A DNA stretch of 64,000 bases from an uncultured Alsobacter sp. (GCF_945952055.1 NZ_CAMFHB010000008.1:1-64000); one strand, 5' to 3'. Positions 41,225 to 50,292 are shown, counted from the stretch's first letter. Program-made: numbers and translations. Notes: a model not told the origin generated them from the sequence alone.

Positions 41225-43117
41225 TCACAGGACGAGCAGGATCCCCGCCGGCAACGCGGCGGCGACGAGGGTGGCAGTGGTCGCGGAGACGATGTCGGCG
41301 GCGTAGGCGGCCTCCACGACCTGCGCGAGGGCAACGATCTGCGAGGCCGACAGGTCGGCCGGCAGGACGCCATCGGCGATGACCGCGTTGAGCGCCTGCT
41401 GCACGACCGCCGCATCGGCCGCGTTCGCGCTCTCGACGACCACGGCACCCCGCACGAGCGAGACCGTGAAGCTGTCGAGGGCGCTGGCGACTTCGGTGGC
41501 CGCGACCGCGAGGACGAGGCCGCCCGTGGCACTGTCGGTCGCCGGGGCGGCTTCCGTGGCCGATGCGGAGGCCGCGAGAACCGCGGACGCCATGTCGCCG
41601 GTCGTCGCCGCTTCGCTGGCGGCCGCGCCCATCTGGGCCGTGGCCGTGGCGTTGTCGGCGGTGGCAGCGGCTTCGGAGCGCGCCGCCGTCGCCAGCAGGC
41701 TCGAAGCCTGGCTGTCGGCGGTGGACACGGCCTCGAACGCCGAGACCGCCCCGTTCGGGGTGGACGCGTCCGCGCTGTCGGTTGCGGTGGCCGGCTCGGT
41801 GACGCTGGCCGTGCCGGCGAGCGTGGCCGCGAGCTGGTCGACCGCGCCGGCGGCCTCAGTGGTGGCCGCCTGGGCCGTGAGGGCGGTCGTGGCGGCATCG
41901 CCGGGGCTGGCCGCCTCCGTGGCGCTGGCGACCGCCTGGAGCCCCGCCACGCCGCTGTCGGCGATGGATGCGGTCTCGGAGGTGGCCGCGATGGCCGCAA
42001 GCGCCGACGCCGCGCTGTCGGTCGCGGTGACGGTCTCTGTGGTCGCGCCGCCCGGGTTGGCCGTCGCGGACACGCTGTCAGTCGCGCTGGCGGCCTCCGT
42101 GGCGGCAGCGGCGGCGCCCAGGGCTGCGGTGGCCGCGTCGGCGGGCGAAGCCGTCTCCGTGGTCGCTGACGCGGTCTGGAGGCCTGCGATGCTGGTGTCG
42201 GTCGCAGCGGCGGCCTCGGAGGTCGCCGCGAGGGCAACCAGGGCCGCGTCATTGGCGTCGGCGATCGCGGCGGCTTCGGTCGCGGCAGAGACCGCGACGA
42301 GAACGGCGACGGCGCCGTCCGTGGCCGATGCGGCCTCGCTGTCGGCCGCCACGGCGACGAGGCTCGCGTCCATGCCATCGGCGGCGATCGCCGCGTCCGT
42401 GACGGTGTCGTTGTAGGTGGAGCCGGACACCGCGGCGAGCGCGCCGACGCCGGAGGGCGGCGTGTAGAGCCAGCTGCCGGCTGCGAACGCGATGGTGACC
42501 GGGATGTAGGAGTATTTCGAGCCGACCGCGACGTAGAGCACCGTCCCGATGGACGAGATGTTGATGCCCCCGACCTCGGTGACGGGGTCGGCGGTGCCGC
42601 TGTTGTTCCAGTTGCCCGCGTTCAGGCGGACATAGATCTTTCCGTTCTTGACGACCAGGCAGATGCGGTTGCCGCTGGCCCCTGCGGCCCCGTACTGCGA
42701 ATACACCGGGACGTTGTCGGAGTAGTAGAAGCCGGTGTCGTCGGCCTGCACGCCCTTGTTCGGCGAGACGTCGGTCAGCGTGGCGAGGACCTGGGTCGCG
42801 TTGGTGATCGCGATGATCTGGTTGCCAGAGCCCGAGCTGCTGCCGCAGAGCAGCTCGCAATAGAACGGGCTGGAGCTGCCGATGGTCGAGCGCGCCCACT
42901 GGACGGTGCCGTCCACCGAGGTGGCGATCGTCAGGTTGCCGTTGGACAGGGTCGGCGTACCCGACACGTCCGAGGGGTTGAGCGTGGTGGGCGGGATGAC
43001 GACGGCGACCGTGTCGGTCACGGTCGCGGCCTCCGTGGCCGCGCTGCTGTAGGTGGTCCCGACGACCCAGGCCTGGTCGAGGCCGGCGGCGATGAGCCTC
43101 TCGAACGAGGTGCGCAT
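41225..43117 (-). CDS. Large fibre-like structural protein with tandem 20-residue repeats
   Basis: 630 residues. Residues about 45-225 form a beta-rich, SPRY/lectin-like domain (TLSNGNLTIATSVDGTVQWARSTIG, GKIYVRLNAGNWNNSG, GTVLYVAVG). Residues 258-572 hold 16 tandem units of 20 residues with Glu at 261, 281, 301, ... 441 and then 462, 482, ... 562, and Asp exactly six residues later. A copy of the motif also occurs near the N-terminus (E29, D35). A non-repeat helical tail follows. It lies between head-completion genes and the sheath gene, so it is probably a decoration or collar fibre. Confidence 0.75.
   Translation of the reverse strand: MRTSFERLIAAGLDQAWVVGTTYSSAATEAATVTDTVAVVIPPTTLNPSDVSGTPTLSNGNLTIATSVDGTVQWARSTIGSSSPFYCELLCGSSSGSGNQIIAITNATQVLATLTDVSPNKGVQADDTGFYYSDNVPVYSQYGAAGASGNRICLVVKNGKIYVRLNAGNWNNSGTADPVTEVGGINISSIGTVLYVAVGSKYSYIPVTIAFAAGSWLYTPPSGVGALAAVSGSTYNDTVTDAAIAADGMDASLVAVAADSEAASATDGAVAVLVAVSAATEAAAIADANDAALVALAATSEAAAATDTSIAGLQTASATTETASPADAATAALGAAAAATEAASATDSVSATANPGGATTETVTATDSAASALAAIAATSETASIADSGVAGLQAVASATEAASPGDAATTALTAQAATTEAAGAVDQLAATLAGTASVTEPATATDSADASTPNGAVSAFEAVSTADSQASSLLATAARSEAAATADNATATAQMGAAASEAATTGDMASAVLAASASATEAAPATDSATGGLVLAVAATEVASALDSFTVSLVRGAVVVESANAADAAVVQQALNAVIADGVLPADLSASQIVALAQVVEAAYAADIVSATTATLVAAALPAGILLVL
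41402..42346 (-). repeat. Sixteen 60-bp coding repeats
   Basis: Tandem coding units encoding the pattern (A/S)(T/S)E-x5-D-x12 with a fixed 20-residue period; one extra residue shifts the phase near residue 460. The DNA units are diverged, so period is kept by selection on the protein rather than by recent slippage. Confidence 0.8.
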
Positions 43118-43135
43118 GGGGCTGTCCTCGCTGGA

Positions 43136-43591
43136 TTAGGTCACCTGCCAGATCTCGAAGCAGAACCCGCCGAAGGCGTCGTTGGCGGTGGTGTTGTTCG
43201 GGCCGCCGTACTTGATGCCGGTCGAGGCGACGATGGTCTCGACGCTGTAGGCCGCGTCCCACGTCAGGCTGGCGCCTGGCGTGAGGCCGGTGACCAGGAA
43301 GCAGGCCTCGACGGGCACGAAGGTGGTCGCCACGGCGGTGCCGGCCAACGCCGCCGGAGGCGCCTGCCGCCCCATGACCGTGGAGCCCTGGAGCACGCCC
43401 AGCAGCACCTGCGGCATGGTCGTGGCGCCGTGGATCGTGCCCTTGAGGCGCACCATGACCGTGCCGGATGCCGGCACGGTGAAGGACAGGCGCAGGTTCG
43501 TGGTGTCCAGCGCCGTCATGGCGATGAGGGTGGCGCACGATGCCGTGACCGCCGTCGCCGGATCGTAGTTCTTGCCCGCGAGCAGCGGCAT
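43136..43591 (-). CDS. Virion decoration-like protein
   Basis: 151 residues, beta-rich, no charged helices (CATLIAMTALDTTNLRLSFTVPASGTVMVRLKGTIHG, EACFLVTGLTPGASLTWDAAYSVE, GGFCFEIWQVT). The pattern resembles TNF/C1q-like jelly-roll proteins used as capsid decoration or fibre heads. Lies upstream of the repeat protein gene. Confidence 0.6.
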   Translation of the reverse strand: MPLLAGKNYDPATAVTASCATLIAMTALDTTNLRLSFTVPASGTVMVRLKGTIHGATTMPQVLLGVLQGSTVMGRQAPPAALAGTAVATTFVPVEACFLVTGLTPGASLTWDAAYSVETIVASTGIKYGGPNNTTANDAFGGFCFEIWQVT

Positions 43592-43617
43592 GGCGGTCCC
43601 TCTCGGTCAGGCGGGCC

Positions 43618-43881
43618 TTACTGGCCGGCGGGCGTCTCGGCCTGCGTGGTCTCGGTGGTGGCCGCCTCCGCCGCGGCCGCGCTGACCGCGTCGTTGCCCG
43701 GGCCCTTGACCAGCTCCAGGTCGCTTTCGAGGAAGTCGCGCTCGACGACGTTGCCGTCCTTGTCGGTCCAGCGGACGTTGTAGCGAAGCTGGAGCTTCTC
43801 CTCGTCGACGCGGGCGCCGACCACGAAGCCCTCGATCACCGGGGTGACGACCCGGACGTTTTCGCCCTTTGCGAACGGCAT
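43618..43881 (-). CDS. Small structural hypothetical protein
   Basis: 87 residues with an SH3-like barrel pattern (PFAKGENVRVVTPVIEGFVVGARVDEEKLQLRYNVRWTDKDGNVVERDFLESDLELV) and an Ala/Thr-rich tail. Such proteins act in head-tail or scaffold contexts in several phages, but I cannot assign a specific role. Confidence 0.6.
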   Translation of the reverse strand: MPFAKGENVRVVTPVIEGFVVGARVDEEKLQLRYNVRWTDKDGNVVERDFLESDLELVKGPGNDAVSAAAAEAATTETTQAETPAGQ

Positions 43882-43891
43882 GTGGCTCTCC

Positions 43892-44605
43892 TCAGGCCTG
43901 AGCGGTGTAGGTGACGTTGAGCGTGTCGCCCGACGACACCGCGCGGTTGCCGCCCGTGAACGAGCCGGCGCTGTAGAGCGTCCCGGTCGTGCCCGACTTG
44001 GTCGAGACGGTCGTCAGGAAGCAGCCGGCGATGGTCGCGGTGGCGTTGATCGTGAACGAGGTGGCCGAGGTCGCCTTCGACCCGGTGCCGGCGGTGCCCG
44101 AGCCGCCGCCCGATGCGGTGGCCGAGTTGAACGCCGCGGCCGGCCGGGTGGAGTTCGAGTAGGCGGCGCTCTCGCTCCAACCCGCGTGCGACGCCATCGT
44201 GTCGGCGGCGTTGTAGGTCGGCGTGGAGCCGCCGTCGACGAGGCCGAGATAGAAGGCCGCCGTGTAGGCCGACCCCGACAGGTACTTGTCGAGGAGGTCG
44301 ATCTTGCCGACGTTGGTGACGAGGTTGTCGAACTCGTCGACCCACTTCACCTCCTCCATCGCGCGCATCTGATCGCGGATGAAGCCGGCGGTCGGCAGGT
44401 CGTCCATCAGGACGGCGTGCTCCCACAGGCTGCGCAGCTTGAGGTAGTCGTCCCGGCACTCCTCGCGCGGCCCGGTGAGGGTGGCGACGTAGCGGCCGAC
44501 GACCTCCATGGTCTCGTCGGCCTCGCCGGTCTTGACGATGCCGGCGGCCGCAACGGCGTCGGCGACGAACGCCTGGCCGGCGCTCGCCTGAATGTTCTCA
44601 GCCAT
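43892..44605 (-). CDS. Phage structural protein
   Basis: 237 residues. An N-terminal helical part (QAFVADAVAAAGIVKTGEADETMEVVGRYVATLTGPREECRDDYLKLRSLWEH) is followed by Ser/Thr/Ala/Gly-rich beta sequence. The helical part has no named family that I recall. Its position downstream of the tail terminator-like gene suggests a head-tail or tail-associated part. Confidence 0.55.
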   Translation of the reverse strand: MAENIQASAGQAFVADAVAAAGIVKTGEADETMEVVGRYVATLTGPREECRDDYLKLRSLWEHAVLMDDLPTAGFIRDQMRAMEEVKWVDEFDNLVTNVGKIDLLDKYLSGSAYTAAFYLGLVDGGSTPTYNAADTMASHAGWSESAAYSNSTRPAAAFNSATASGGGSGTAGTGSKATSATSFTINATATIAGCFLTTVSTKSGTTGTLYSAGSFTGGNRAVSSGDTLNVTYTAQA

Positions 44606-44621
44606 GAAGTGCTCCCGAAGG

Positions 44622-45836
44622 TCAGGTGAAGGCGGAGTAGGCGCCGCCGATGAAGGTGACGAGCGTCGAGGTCGCCCCGAGCTCGATGACGACCAGGTCC
44701 TTGGCGTTGGGCGTGGCCGAAAGGCCCGGGACCAGGCCCGAAGCCGACTGCGAGCCCGCCGGCCAGGCGGTGCGCTGGATCTGCCGGTTGCCGACGTTGT
44801 CCTGCTGCACGACCAGCTCGATGCGTCGGTTCGTTCCGGCGAGCGGCCGGTTGAGGAACACGAGGCTGGTGATGTCCGTGGTGAGCGGGCCGACGTTGAA
44901 GGTCTGGCCGAGCGCCAGATCGATGGTCAGCACGCCGGCCACCGGCGTGATGTTCACCTGGGCGTAGGTCGGCGGCACGTTGCCGGCGGCCTGGCGCTGG
45001 GTGTTGAGGGTCGCGGTCGGCGCGTTCGTCGTCGCGCTGCCGAGGTCCGGCACGACCGTCTCGTTCAGCGTGACGTTGCCGATCTCGTACTCGGTTTCGG
45101 TCTGGTTGGTGCCATATTCCACCGTGAAGTGGATGTCGCGGCGGTAGATCCCCTCCAGCTCGGGCGTGTCGATGCTCGACGTCCCGAAATACAGGATGCG
45201 GGCGCCCGACCCGTCCGGCATGGACAGGAAATTCAGCGCGGCCAGGCCGGCGTCCACCGCGCTCCCGATGGCCGCGCGCTGCGCGGGGGAAGTCGCCCAG
45301 ACGGACACCTGGAAGCGCTGCTCCTGCCGGCGGATCTCGCGCAGCGCCTGCCCTGCCCCGCGGATCGAGGCCGCGACCCTCGTGCTCGAAGACCAGGACA
45401 CGGCGGCGCCGGCCGAGGAGCCGCCGGTGAGCGTGGCGATCGCCGTGGCGATGGTGGCCAGCGTGTCGCCGGCCTGGACCGCGTAGACGAAGGCCGTGCC
45501 GTTGACGGTGAGGTGGACGTTCTGCGGCACGGAGACCGTGCCGCCCAGCGTCAGGCCCGCGCCCGCGACCGTGACGGTCAGCGTGGTGGTCGGGCCCGTG
45601 ATCTTCTTCCACTCGCGCGGCAGGCGGGTGGTGCGCCGCGAGGCGCCGGCGACCGTGTAGACCGAGACGTTGACGATGCCCTGCGGGATGTCGCGGTTGA
45701 GGTCGTTGGGCTTGGGCCAGCCGGCGAAGATGCGGGCGCTGTCGCCGGTCAGCGAGGGCTGGCCGGTGCCGTTGGGGTAGAGGATGGCGGCGATCTGGCT
45801 GACGAGCGTGTTCTCGACGTCATGGATGTCGGCCAC
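44622..45836 (-). CDS. Head-tail/tail completion-like protein
   Basis: 404 residues. Starts DIHDVENTLVSQIAAILYPNGTGQPSLTGDSARIFAGWPKPNDLNRDIPQGIVNVSVYTV, which resembles tail terminator/completion proteins. A LysM-like insertion (VQAGDTLATIATAIATLTG) and a long beta-rich C-terminal domain follow. The end is consistent with a structural role rather than an enzyme. Confidence 0.6.
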   Translation of the reverse strand: MADIHDVENTLVSQIAAILYPNGTGQPSLTGDSARIFAGWPKPNDLNRDIPQGIVNVSVYTVAGASRRTTRLPREWKKITGPTTTLTVTVAGAGLTLGGTVSVPQNVHLTVNGTAFVYAVQAGDTLATIATAIATLTGGSSAGAAVSWSSSTRVAASIRGAGQALREIRRQEQRFQVSVWATSPAQRAAIGSAVDAGLAALNFLSMPDGSGARILYFGTSSIDTPELEGIYRRDIHFTVEYGTNQTETEYEIGNVTLNETVVPDLGSATTNAPTATLNTQRQAAGNVPPTYAQVNITPVAGVLTIDLALGQTFNVGPLTTDITSLVFLNRPLAGTNRRIELVVQQDNVGNRQIQRTAWPAGSQSASGLVPGLSATPNAKDLVVIELGATSTLVTFIGGAYSAFT

Positions 45837-45837
45837 G

Positions 45838-46188
45838 TCACGCCTCCAGCTGCTTGCACCGGCAGCGGTAGCCGAGCGAGTTCCAGTAGGCCGCGCCGAC
45901 CTGGTAGCGGTTGCCCAGCTCGTCCACGATGACGTCGCGGTTCTGGATCTGGCCGTTGGTGGCGTCGGGGATGAAGATGGACCAGTTCGCCCCGCCCTCG
46001 GTGTCGGCGGGCAGCGCCAGGTCCATGCGCGACGCCTTGCCCTTTTCTTGGATCGAGGCGCGCAGGCCCGACAGGATCACGGTTTCGTTATCCGACAGCG
46101 TGCCCTGGTAGGCGATGGCCCCGAACCCCGACGAGGGGACCGGCCGCCGCACCGAGACGGTGCGCGGGTAGATGAAGCTCCCGGCCAT
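45838..46188 (-). CDS. Head-tail stopper-like protein
   Basis: 116 residues from the ATG at 46188. Sequence (IYPRTVSVRRPVPSSGFGAIAYQG, LSGLRASIQEKGKASRMDLALPAD, GGANWSIFIPDATNGQIQNRDVIVDELGNRYQVGAAYWNSLGYRCRCKQLEA) fits the small beta-barrel head closure/stopper proteins. Placed between the connector-like and tail completion-like genes, as usual. Confidence 0.65.
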   Translation of the reverse strand: MAGSFIYPRTVSVRRPVPSSGFGAIAYQGTLSDNETVILSGLRASIQEKGKASRMDLALPADTEGGANWSIFIPDATNGQIQNRDVIVDELGNRYQVGAAYWNSLGYRCRCKQLEA

Positions 46189-46199
46189 GCCAGTCTCCG

Positions 46200-47111
46200 T
46201 CAGATGAAGGCGCGGATCCGGAAGGGATCGAGGCTGGCCTTGGTGTCGGTGTCGAGCAGCGTGTCGGAGAAGCGCCGGATCTCGGTGTCGCCGGCCCGGT
46301 AGAGCTGGATGTTGCCGGAGATCTCGCTGATGCTCTGGAGCTGCGAGACGATCTTGGCCGTGGCCGACTTGACCGCGGCGGGGATCTGGGTGTCGGGGAA
46401 GCCCGCCAGGTAGCGGACCTTGGCGTCGGTCCAGGGCGCCAGCATCATGCCGACCGGCAGGAACACCTGGGCGGCCTGCGCGTCGACGCCGCACTGCGTC
46501 ACGTCGATCGCATTCCAGACCGGCACGCCGCCGACCTGCTGGACCATGGAGATGAGCGCATAGTCGCTGCTCACGCCGTAGAGGCTCTCGGAGCGGCGCG
46601 GGTAGCCGTAGCGGCCCATGGCCGACATGACGCGCACCAGCGGGGAGCGCATGACGGGCACGATGTTGCGCCGCGCCGGTAGCACGCGGACCTCGGTGAT
46701 CGTCAGGCCGAACTCGGCCGTGACGCCCGCGGCGTGGGCATTGACGACCTTGGCGAGGGTCACGGTCGTGCCGGAGACGGCCGACACGATGCAGGCCTCG
46801 GCCTTGCCGCTCACCCCGCGCTCGAGGACGATGACATCGCCGACGAGGTCCTGGGTGCAGAGCCAAGCGGGCATGTTCGCCAGCGCGACATTGGTCCCGG
46901 CAGCGATGGCGCCTGGAAGGGCCACGGAGGCGGACGGATCCGCTCCGGTCATCCAGCCCGGCGAGCCATCGCTGCCGGCCGTCCACAGCACGCCCTCCGG
47001 TCGCCCGATGGCCGCGTCGACGATGACGGAGGCCTGCACGACCTGCTGCGCCGTGGCATTCGGGATGCCGTAGGTCGCATAGTCGCCGGGGGCGAGATAG
47101 CTGGAGGGCAT
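46200..47111 (-). CDS. Head-tail connector-like protein
   Basis: 303 residues. An N-terminal GIPNATAQQVVQASVIVDAAIGRPEGVLW resembles the start of connector (gp6-like) proteins, followed by beta-rich sequence and a helical C-terminus (IPAAVKSATAKIVSQLQSISEISGNIQLYRAGDTEIRRFSD). It would form the ring under the portal. Confidence 0.6.
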   Translation of the reverse strand: MPSSYLAPGDYATYGIPNATAQQVVQASVIVDAAIGRPEGVLWTAGSDGSPGWMTGADPSASVALPGAIAAGTNVALANMPAWLCTQDLVGDVIVLERGVSGKAEACIVSAVSGTTVTLAKVVNAHAAGVTAEFGLTITEVRVLPARRNIVPVMRSPLVRVMSAMGRYGYPRRSESLYGVSSDYALISMVQQVGGVPVWNAIDVTQCGVDAQAAQVFLPVGMMLAPWTDAKVRYLAGFPDTQIPAAVKSATAKIVSQLQSISEISGNIQLYRAGDTEIRRFSDTLLDTDTKASLDPFRIRAFI

Positions 47112-47118
47112 GGGGACC

Positions 47119-47514
47119 TCACGCGGCGTTCATGAGGAACGCGAAGTTGGCGATGGTGGCGACCGACCCGGCCGAGTTCGCGATCTGCACCCGGAAGTAG
47201 GCGAAGGGCAGGTTGTCGGTGATGTTGAGGGTCGCCTGCGTGTTCGCGGTGATGGCGACCGACGAGGGCGCGCCCTGCGGCAGAGCGCCGGCCGCGTCGA
47301 GGTAGCGGGTGATGGTCAGCGTGCCGGCCTGGTTCATCTTGATCGCGGCGCCGATCGCCTTGAAGCCATCGGCGCACAGGATGCCGCTGTCATAGCTCGA
47401 GGACGCGGGGATCGAGGCGCCCGGCGCGACGGCGGCCGGGTAGCACTGGACGACGGGGCCGTATGCCCCCGGTTCCCAGAACCCGGAAAGCTGCTGGCTG
47501 GAAACGAAGGGCAT
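47119..47514 (-). CDS. Capsid-associated beta-rich protein
   Basis: 131 residues, beta-rich and nearly free of charged residues (GAYGPVVQCYPAAVAPGASIPASSSYDSGILCADGFKAIGAAIKMNQAGTLTITRYLDAAG). Character and position are those of a capsid decoration or minor head protein. No named family recognised. Confidence 0.6.
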   Translation of the reverse strand: MPFVSSQQLSGFWEPGAYGPVVQCYPAAVAPGASIPASSSYDSGILCADGFKAIGAAIKMNQAGTLTITRYLDAAGALPQGAPSSVAITANTQATLNITDNLPFAYFRVQIANSAGSVATIANFAFLMNAA

Positions 47515-47527
47515 AGGGGTCTCCCTG

Positions 47528-47812
47528 TCAGAAGGCGAGGACGGGCTGCTCGATCTCGGGCTCCGGGTAGAGGAGCGAGGTCTTGCGGGCGAGCTTGGTC
47601 TTGAGGAGGTAGCGGCCGATTTCGTCGTCCACCTCGGCGGCCCCGTCGATGAACGTGACGACGAAGTTCAGGGGGCGATTGTTGCTGTCGACCCAGGACG
47701 CGGGAACGTCGGTCTCGCCGAACAGCTCCTGGGTGTGGGCGGCCGGGCAGATGCTCATGAGGTGCGTGGGCTGCACCGGGCGGCTGCCGTCGTGGGGAAG
47801 ATAGACCTTCAT
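47528..47812 (-). CDS. Small phage hypothetical protein
   Basis: 94 residues (KVYLPHDGSRPVQPTHLMSICPAAHTQELFGETDVPASWVDSNNRPLNFVVTFIDGAAEVDDEIGRYLLKTKLARKTSLLY). The VDDEIGRYLLKTKLARKT ending resembles the small proteins between major capsid and connector genes. It is the first gene after the capsid terminator. Confidence 0.6.
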   Translation of the reverse strand: MKVYLPHDGSRPVQPTHLMSICPAAHTQELFGETDVPASWVDSNNRPLNFVVTFIDGAAEVDDEIGRYLLKTKLARKTSLLYPEPEIEQPVLAF

Positions 47813-47842
47813 GGGGGCGGGGTCCTATCGCAGGCGTTGAAC

Positions 47843-47874
47843 GAAAAAGGCCCCGGCGGTGAAGCCGGGGCCTT
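47843..47874 (-). terminator. Terminator after the major capsid gene
   Basis: GGCCCCGGC and GCCGGGGCC arms (47849-47872) with a short loop, followed on the minus strand by TTTTTCGT. It isolates the highly expressed capsid gene from those downstream, which are then reached by read-through. Confidence 0.85.
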
Positions 47875-47905
47875 CGGTGGGGGTAGGCGTAGGCTCAGTC
47901 AGCGA

Positions 47906-48913
47906 TCAGGGCCGCTGGACCGCGACCACCGCGTGAGCGTAGGACGGGGCCTTGGCGATGATCGCGCTGAACTGGATGCCGACGTACTGGCCGAGCAGGT
48001 TGGCCAGCAGGCCGAGCTGGAAGATGCGCGGGTTCGGGTTGCCGTCGCCATTGTGGACGAACGGCATCTCGACCTGGCTCTCCGAGAGGATGACCGCGTA
48101 GTAGTTCTTGTTGCCGGCGGCCGGGGCGGAGAAGCCATAGGCGGCGCCCGAGCTGGTCGGCACGAACGGCTCGGGGATGATCGGCAGCGGGCCGGCCTGG
48201 GTGTTGATCGCCGGGACGGTGACGCCCGGGACGACCTCGACGGTGGCCATGGTGACGTTGCCGGCCTTCGCCTCGCGGTCCAGGTAGTCGCCCAGGATCG
48301 GGTTGACGACGATGACCGAGGGGCGGACGGCGTAGGTCACGTTGGCGACCATCGCGGCGACCTGCGCCTTGAGGCCGTCGACGATGGACGCGCCGGGCGC
48401 GATGGTCGACTGCAGGGTGATCTGCGTGAGCAGGCCGACATACTGGATGGTGGTGGGCGTCGACAGCGAGGTGTCGTTGCCGCTCCAGATGTTGGAGGCC
48501 TGCAGGAGCAGGATCGAGTTGACGATGTCCTGGATGTCCTTCGCCTCGAGCGAGGCGAAGTTGCCCTGCATGCGCGTCACGTCCACGTCGAACAGGGAGA
48601 AGTTCGTCTGGTTCGTGAGGGCCTTGATCATGGCCGAGCGCTCGACGCGGGTCGGGCTGGTGGGCGTCGGCGCGATCGTGCGGGGATCCGTGAACGCGGC
48701 GGTCGCGATCGCGGTCTGCTCGAAGTAGCGGTGCGGGTGGCCGGTGGCCGGCACCTTGTTGATGCGCTGCAGGACGGGGGACGAGCGGCGGACGAGATCG
48801 AGGATCTCGCGCTCGTACATGTTGACCTCGATGGCACCGTTGCCGAGGAAGTCGGCAGCGGCCTGGAGGGTCGCGAACTGCGCCGGCGTACCGGCGATCG
48901 AAGAGCCACGCAT
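47906..48913 (-). CDS. Major capsid protein
   Basis: 335 residues. HK97-fold pattern: N-terminal MYEREILDLVRRSSPVLQRINKVPATGHPHRYFEQTAIATAAFTDPRT, long helix (DIQDIVNSILLLQ), then TIQYVGLLTQITLQST and PIIPEPFVPTSSG near the C-terminal A-domain. Preceded by AAGGAC at the ribosome site and followed by a terminator. Located after the protease-scaffold gene. Confidence 0.85.
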   Translation of the reverse strand: MRGSSIAGTPAQFATLQAAADFLGNGAIEVNMYEREILDLVRRSSPVLQRINKVPATGHPHRYFEQTAIATAAFTDPRTIAPTPTSPTRVERSAMIKALTNQTNFSLFDVDVTRMQGNFASLEAKDIQDIVNSILLLQASNIWSGNDTSLSTPTTIQYVGLLTQITLQSTIAPGASIVDGLKAQVAAMVANVTYAVRPSVIVVNPILGDYLDREAKAGNVTMATVEVVPGVTVPAINTQAGPLPIIPEPFVPTSSGAAYGFSAPAAGNKNYYAVILSESQVEMPFVHNGDGNPNPRIFQLGLLANLLGQYVGIQFSAIIAKAPSYAHAVVAVQRP

Positions 48914-48965
48914 GGCGGGCGGTCCTTTCAGGTGAGTGCGGTGCGGGCGAGATGACCGGCTGGGA

Positions 48966-50282
48966 TCAGCCGATCAGGCCTTCGCGCGACAGGGCCGTCT
49001 TGGCGGCGATGCGCTGCTCGGGGTTGAGGTTCGCCTTGGCGAGGACCTCGTCGAGCTTGGCGACGCTGATCTTCTCGCCATCGGCGAGGCTCAGGTCAGC
49101 GCGGGCCAGGATGGCGGTGATCGCCGGCGGCAGCGTCTTGCGCTCGGGAGCCGGGGCGGCCTTGGCGGCGGCAGCCGTCAGGTCCGCGATCTTCGTGTTG
49201 AGCGGCGCGACGGCAGCGTCCACGGCGGCCTTGACCGCAGCGGCGATGTCGGCGTCGGTCTTGGCAGCCGGCGCGGCCTGAGCCTGGACCGGGGCAGCCG
49301 GGGCACCGCGCAGGCTGGCCGCGGTGGCGCGGAGCTGCGAGGCGGCGTCCTTGAGGCCTTCCTTGTCGAGCTCCGCGGCCTCGGCCTCGAGCTTGTCGGC
49401 GCGGGCGAAGCGGGCAGCGGCGGTGGCCGCGGCGGCGTCCTGGGAGGCCTTCACGGCGGCGATGTCGGCCTCGACCTTGTCGAAGCGGGTGCCGAGAGCG
49501 CCGATGGCGTCGGCGATTTCCTTGAGATCCATGGGATCATACTCCTGCGTCTCCGCCTTGGAGGCGGCGAGCGAGGTTGAGGTGTAGGCGGCCTTGTCCT
49601 TGCGCAGGATCGAGGCGCCGGTGAACACGAGAGCCGTGATGGTCAGAGGGTCGGCCACCGGGTCGGCCACGTAGATGTTCTGGGCCTCGAACGAGAACCC
49701 GAGCGCATCCTTGAAGGCGCGAATGGCGTCCGCGGTCTCCGGAAAGTCGGCCGCGTAGATGAAGCCCTCGATGACGATCGCCCCGTCGACGATGTCGGCC
49801 CCGGTGATGAGGCCGACCTTGTTCTGGGGGTAGTGCCCGTCGAAGTCGAAGGTGGTGTTGACCGCCATGCCGAGCAGCGAAGGCAGCGCGGCGCGGGCGG
49901 CGTCGGAGGACAGGATGATGCGCCGGCCGCCCGACCCGCCAGGAGCGTTGTCGGAGGGCTCGTCGAGGCGCACCAGCACGCCCGAGAAGGGCATGCGGTT
50001 GGGGTGGTCGTCGGCCGGAGGCAGCTCCAGCGACATGGCCTGCACGGCCAGCGTCGGGAGGCGGTTCCAGCCGGCGGTGTCGACCTTGTGGGTGGCGGCC
50101 GCCGCGAGGATGCGGCGGCGGGCCGTGGCGCGCTCGGCGTCGGACAGGCCCTTGGCGGTGGAGACCGCCGTCCAGGCCATGCCCACGTGCTTGGCGTCGT
50201 GCAGCGGCAGGAGGCGCTTGCCGGGCACCGCGAAGGCGTCGGCCGGAAGCGCGTCCCGCTCGGCCTTGGTCAGTCCCGGCAT
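48966..50282 (-). CDS. Prohead protease-scaffold fusion with N-terminal DUF6582-like domain
   Basis: 438 residues in three parts. Residues 1-65 (ADAFAVPGKRLLPLHDAKHVGMAWTAVSTAKGLSDAERATARRRILAAAATH) match the DUF6582-type segment found in phage proteases. Residues about 70-235 form the protease part (FDGHYPQNKVGLITGADIVDGAIVIEGFIYAADFPETADAIRAFKDALGFSFEAQ). From about 250 an Ala-rich coiled-coil scaffold follows. The scaffold would be cut from the protease during capsid maturation. Confidence 0.8.
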   Translation of the reverse strand: MPGLTKAERDALPADAFAVPGKRLLPLHDAKHVGMAWTAVSTAKGLSDAERATARRRILAAAATHKVDTAGWNRLPTLAVQAMSLELPPADDHPNRMPFSGVLVRLDEPSDNAPGGSGGRRIILSSDAARAALPSLLGMAVNTTFDFDGHYPQNKVGLITGADIVDGAIVIEGFIYAADFPETADAIRAFKDALGFSFEAQNIYVADPVADPLTITALVFTGASILRKDKAAYTSTSLAASKAETQEYDPMDLKEIADAIGALGTRFDKVEADIAAVKASQDAAAATAAARFARADKLEAEAAELDKEGLKDAASQLRATAASLRGAPAAPVQAQAAPAAKTDADIAAAVKAAVDAAVAPLNTKIADLTAAAAKAAPAPERKTLPPAITAILARADLSLADGEKISVAKLDEVLAKANLNPEQRIAAKTALSREGLIG

Positions 50283-50292
50283 GGCGATCTCC

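Noticed and set aside
41402-42346. Regular 60-bp repeats that could be taken for a CRISPR array
   Set aside because: They are coding, in frame, diverged at the DNA level and have no identical repeats alternating with unique spacers.
41020-42378. 452-residue frame with Arg/Pro-rich sequence overlapping the repeat protein
   Set aside because: Most of it is a shifted reading of the 20-residue repeats. Only its last 65 residues, from an internal ATG at 41217, are supported as a gene.
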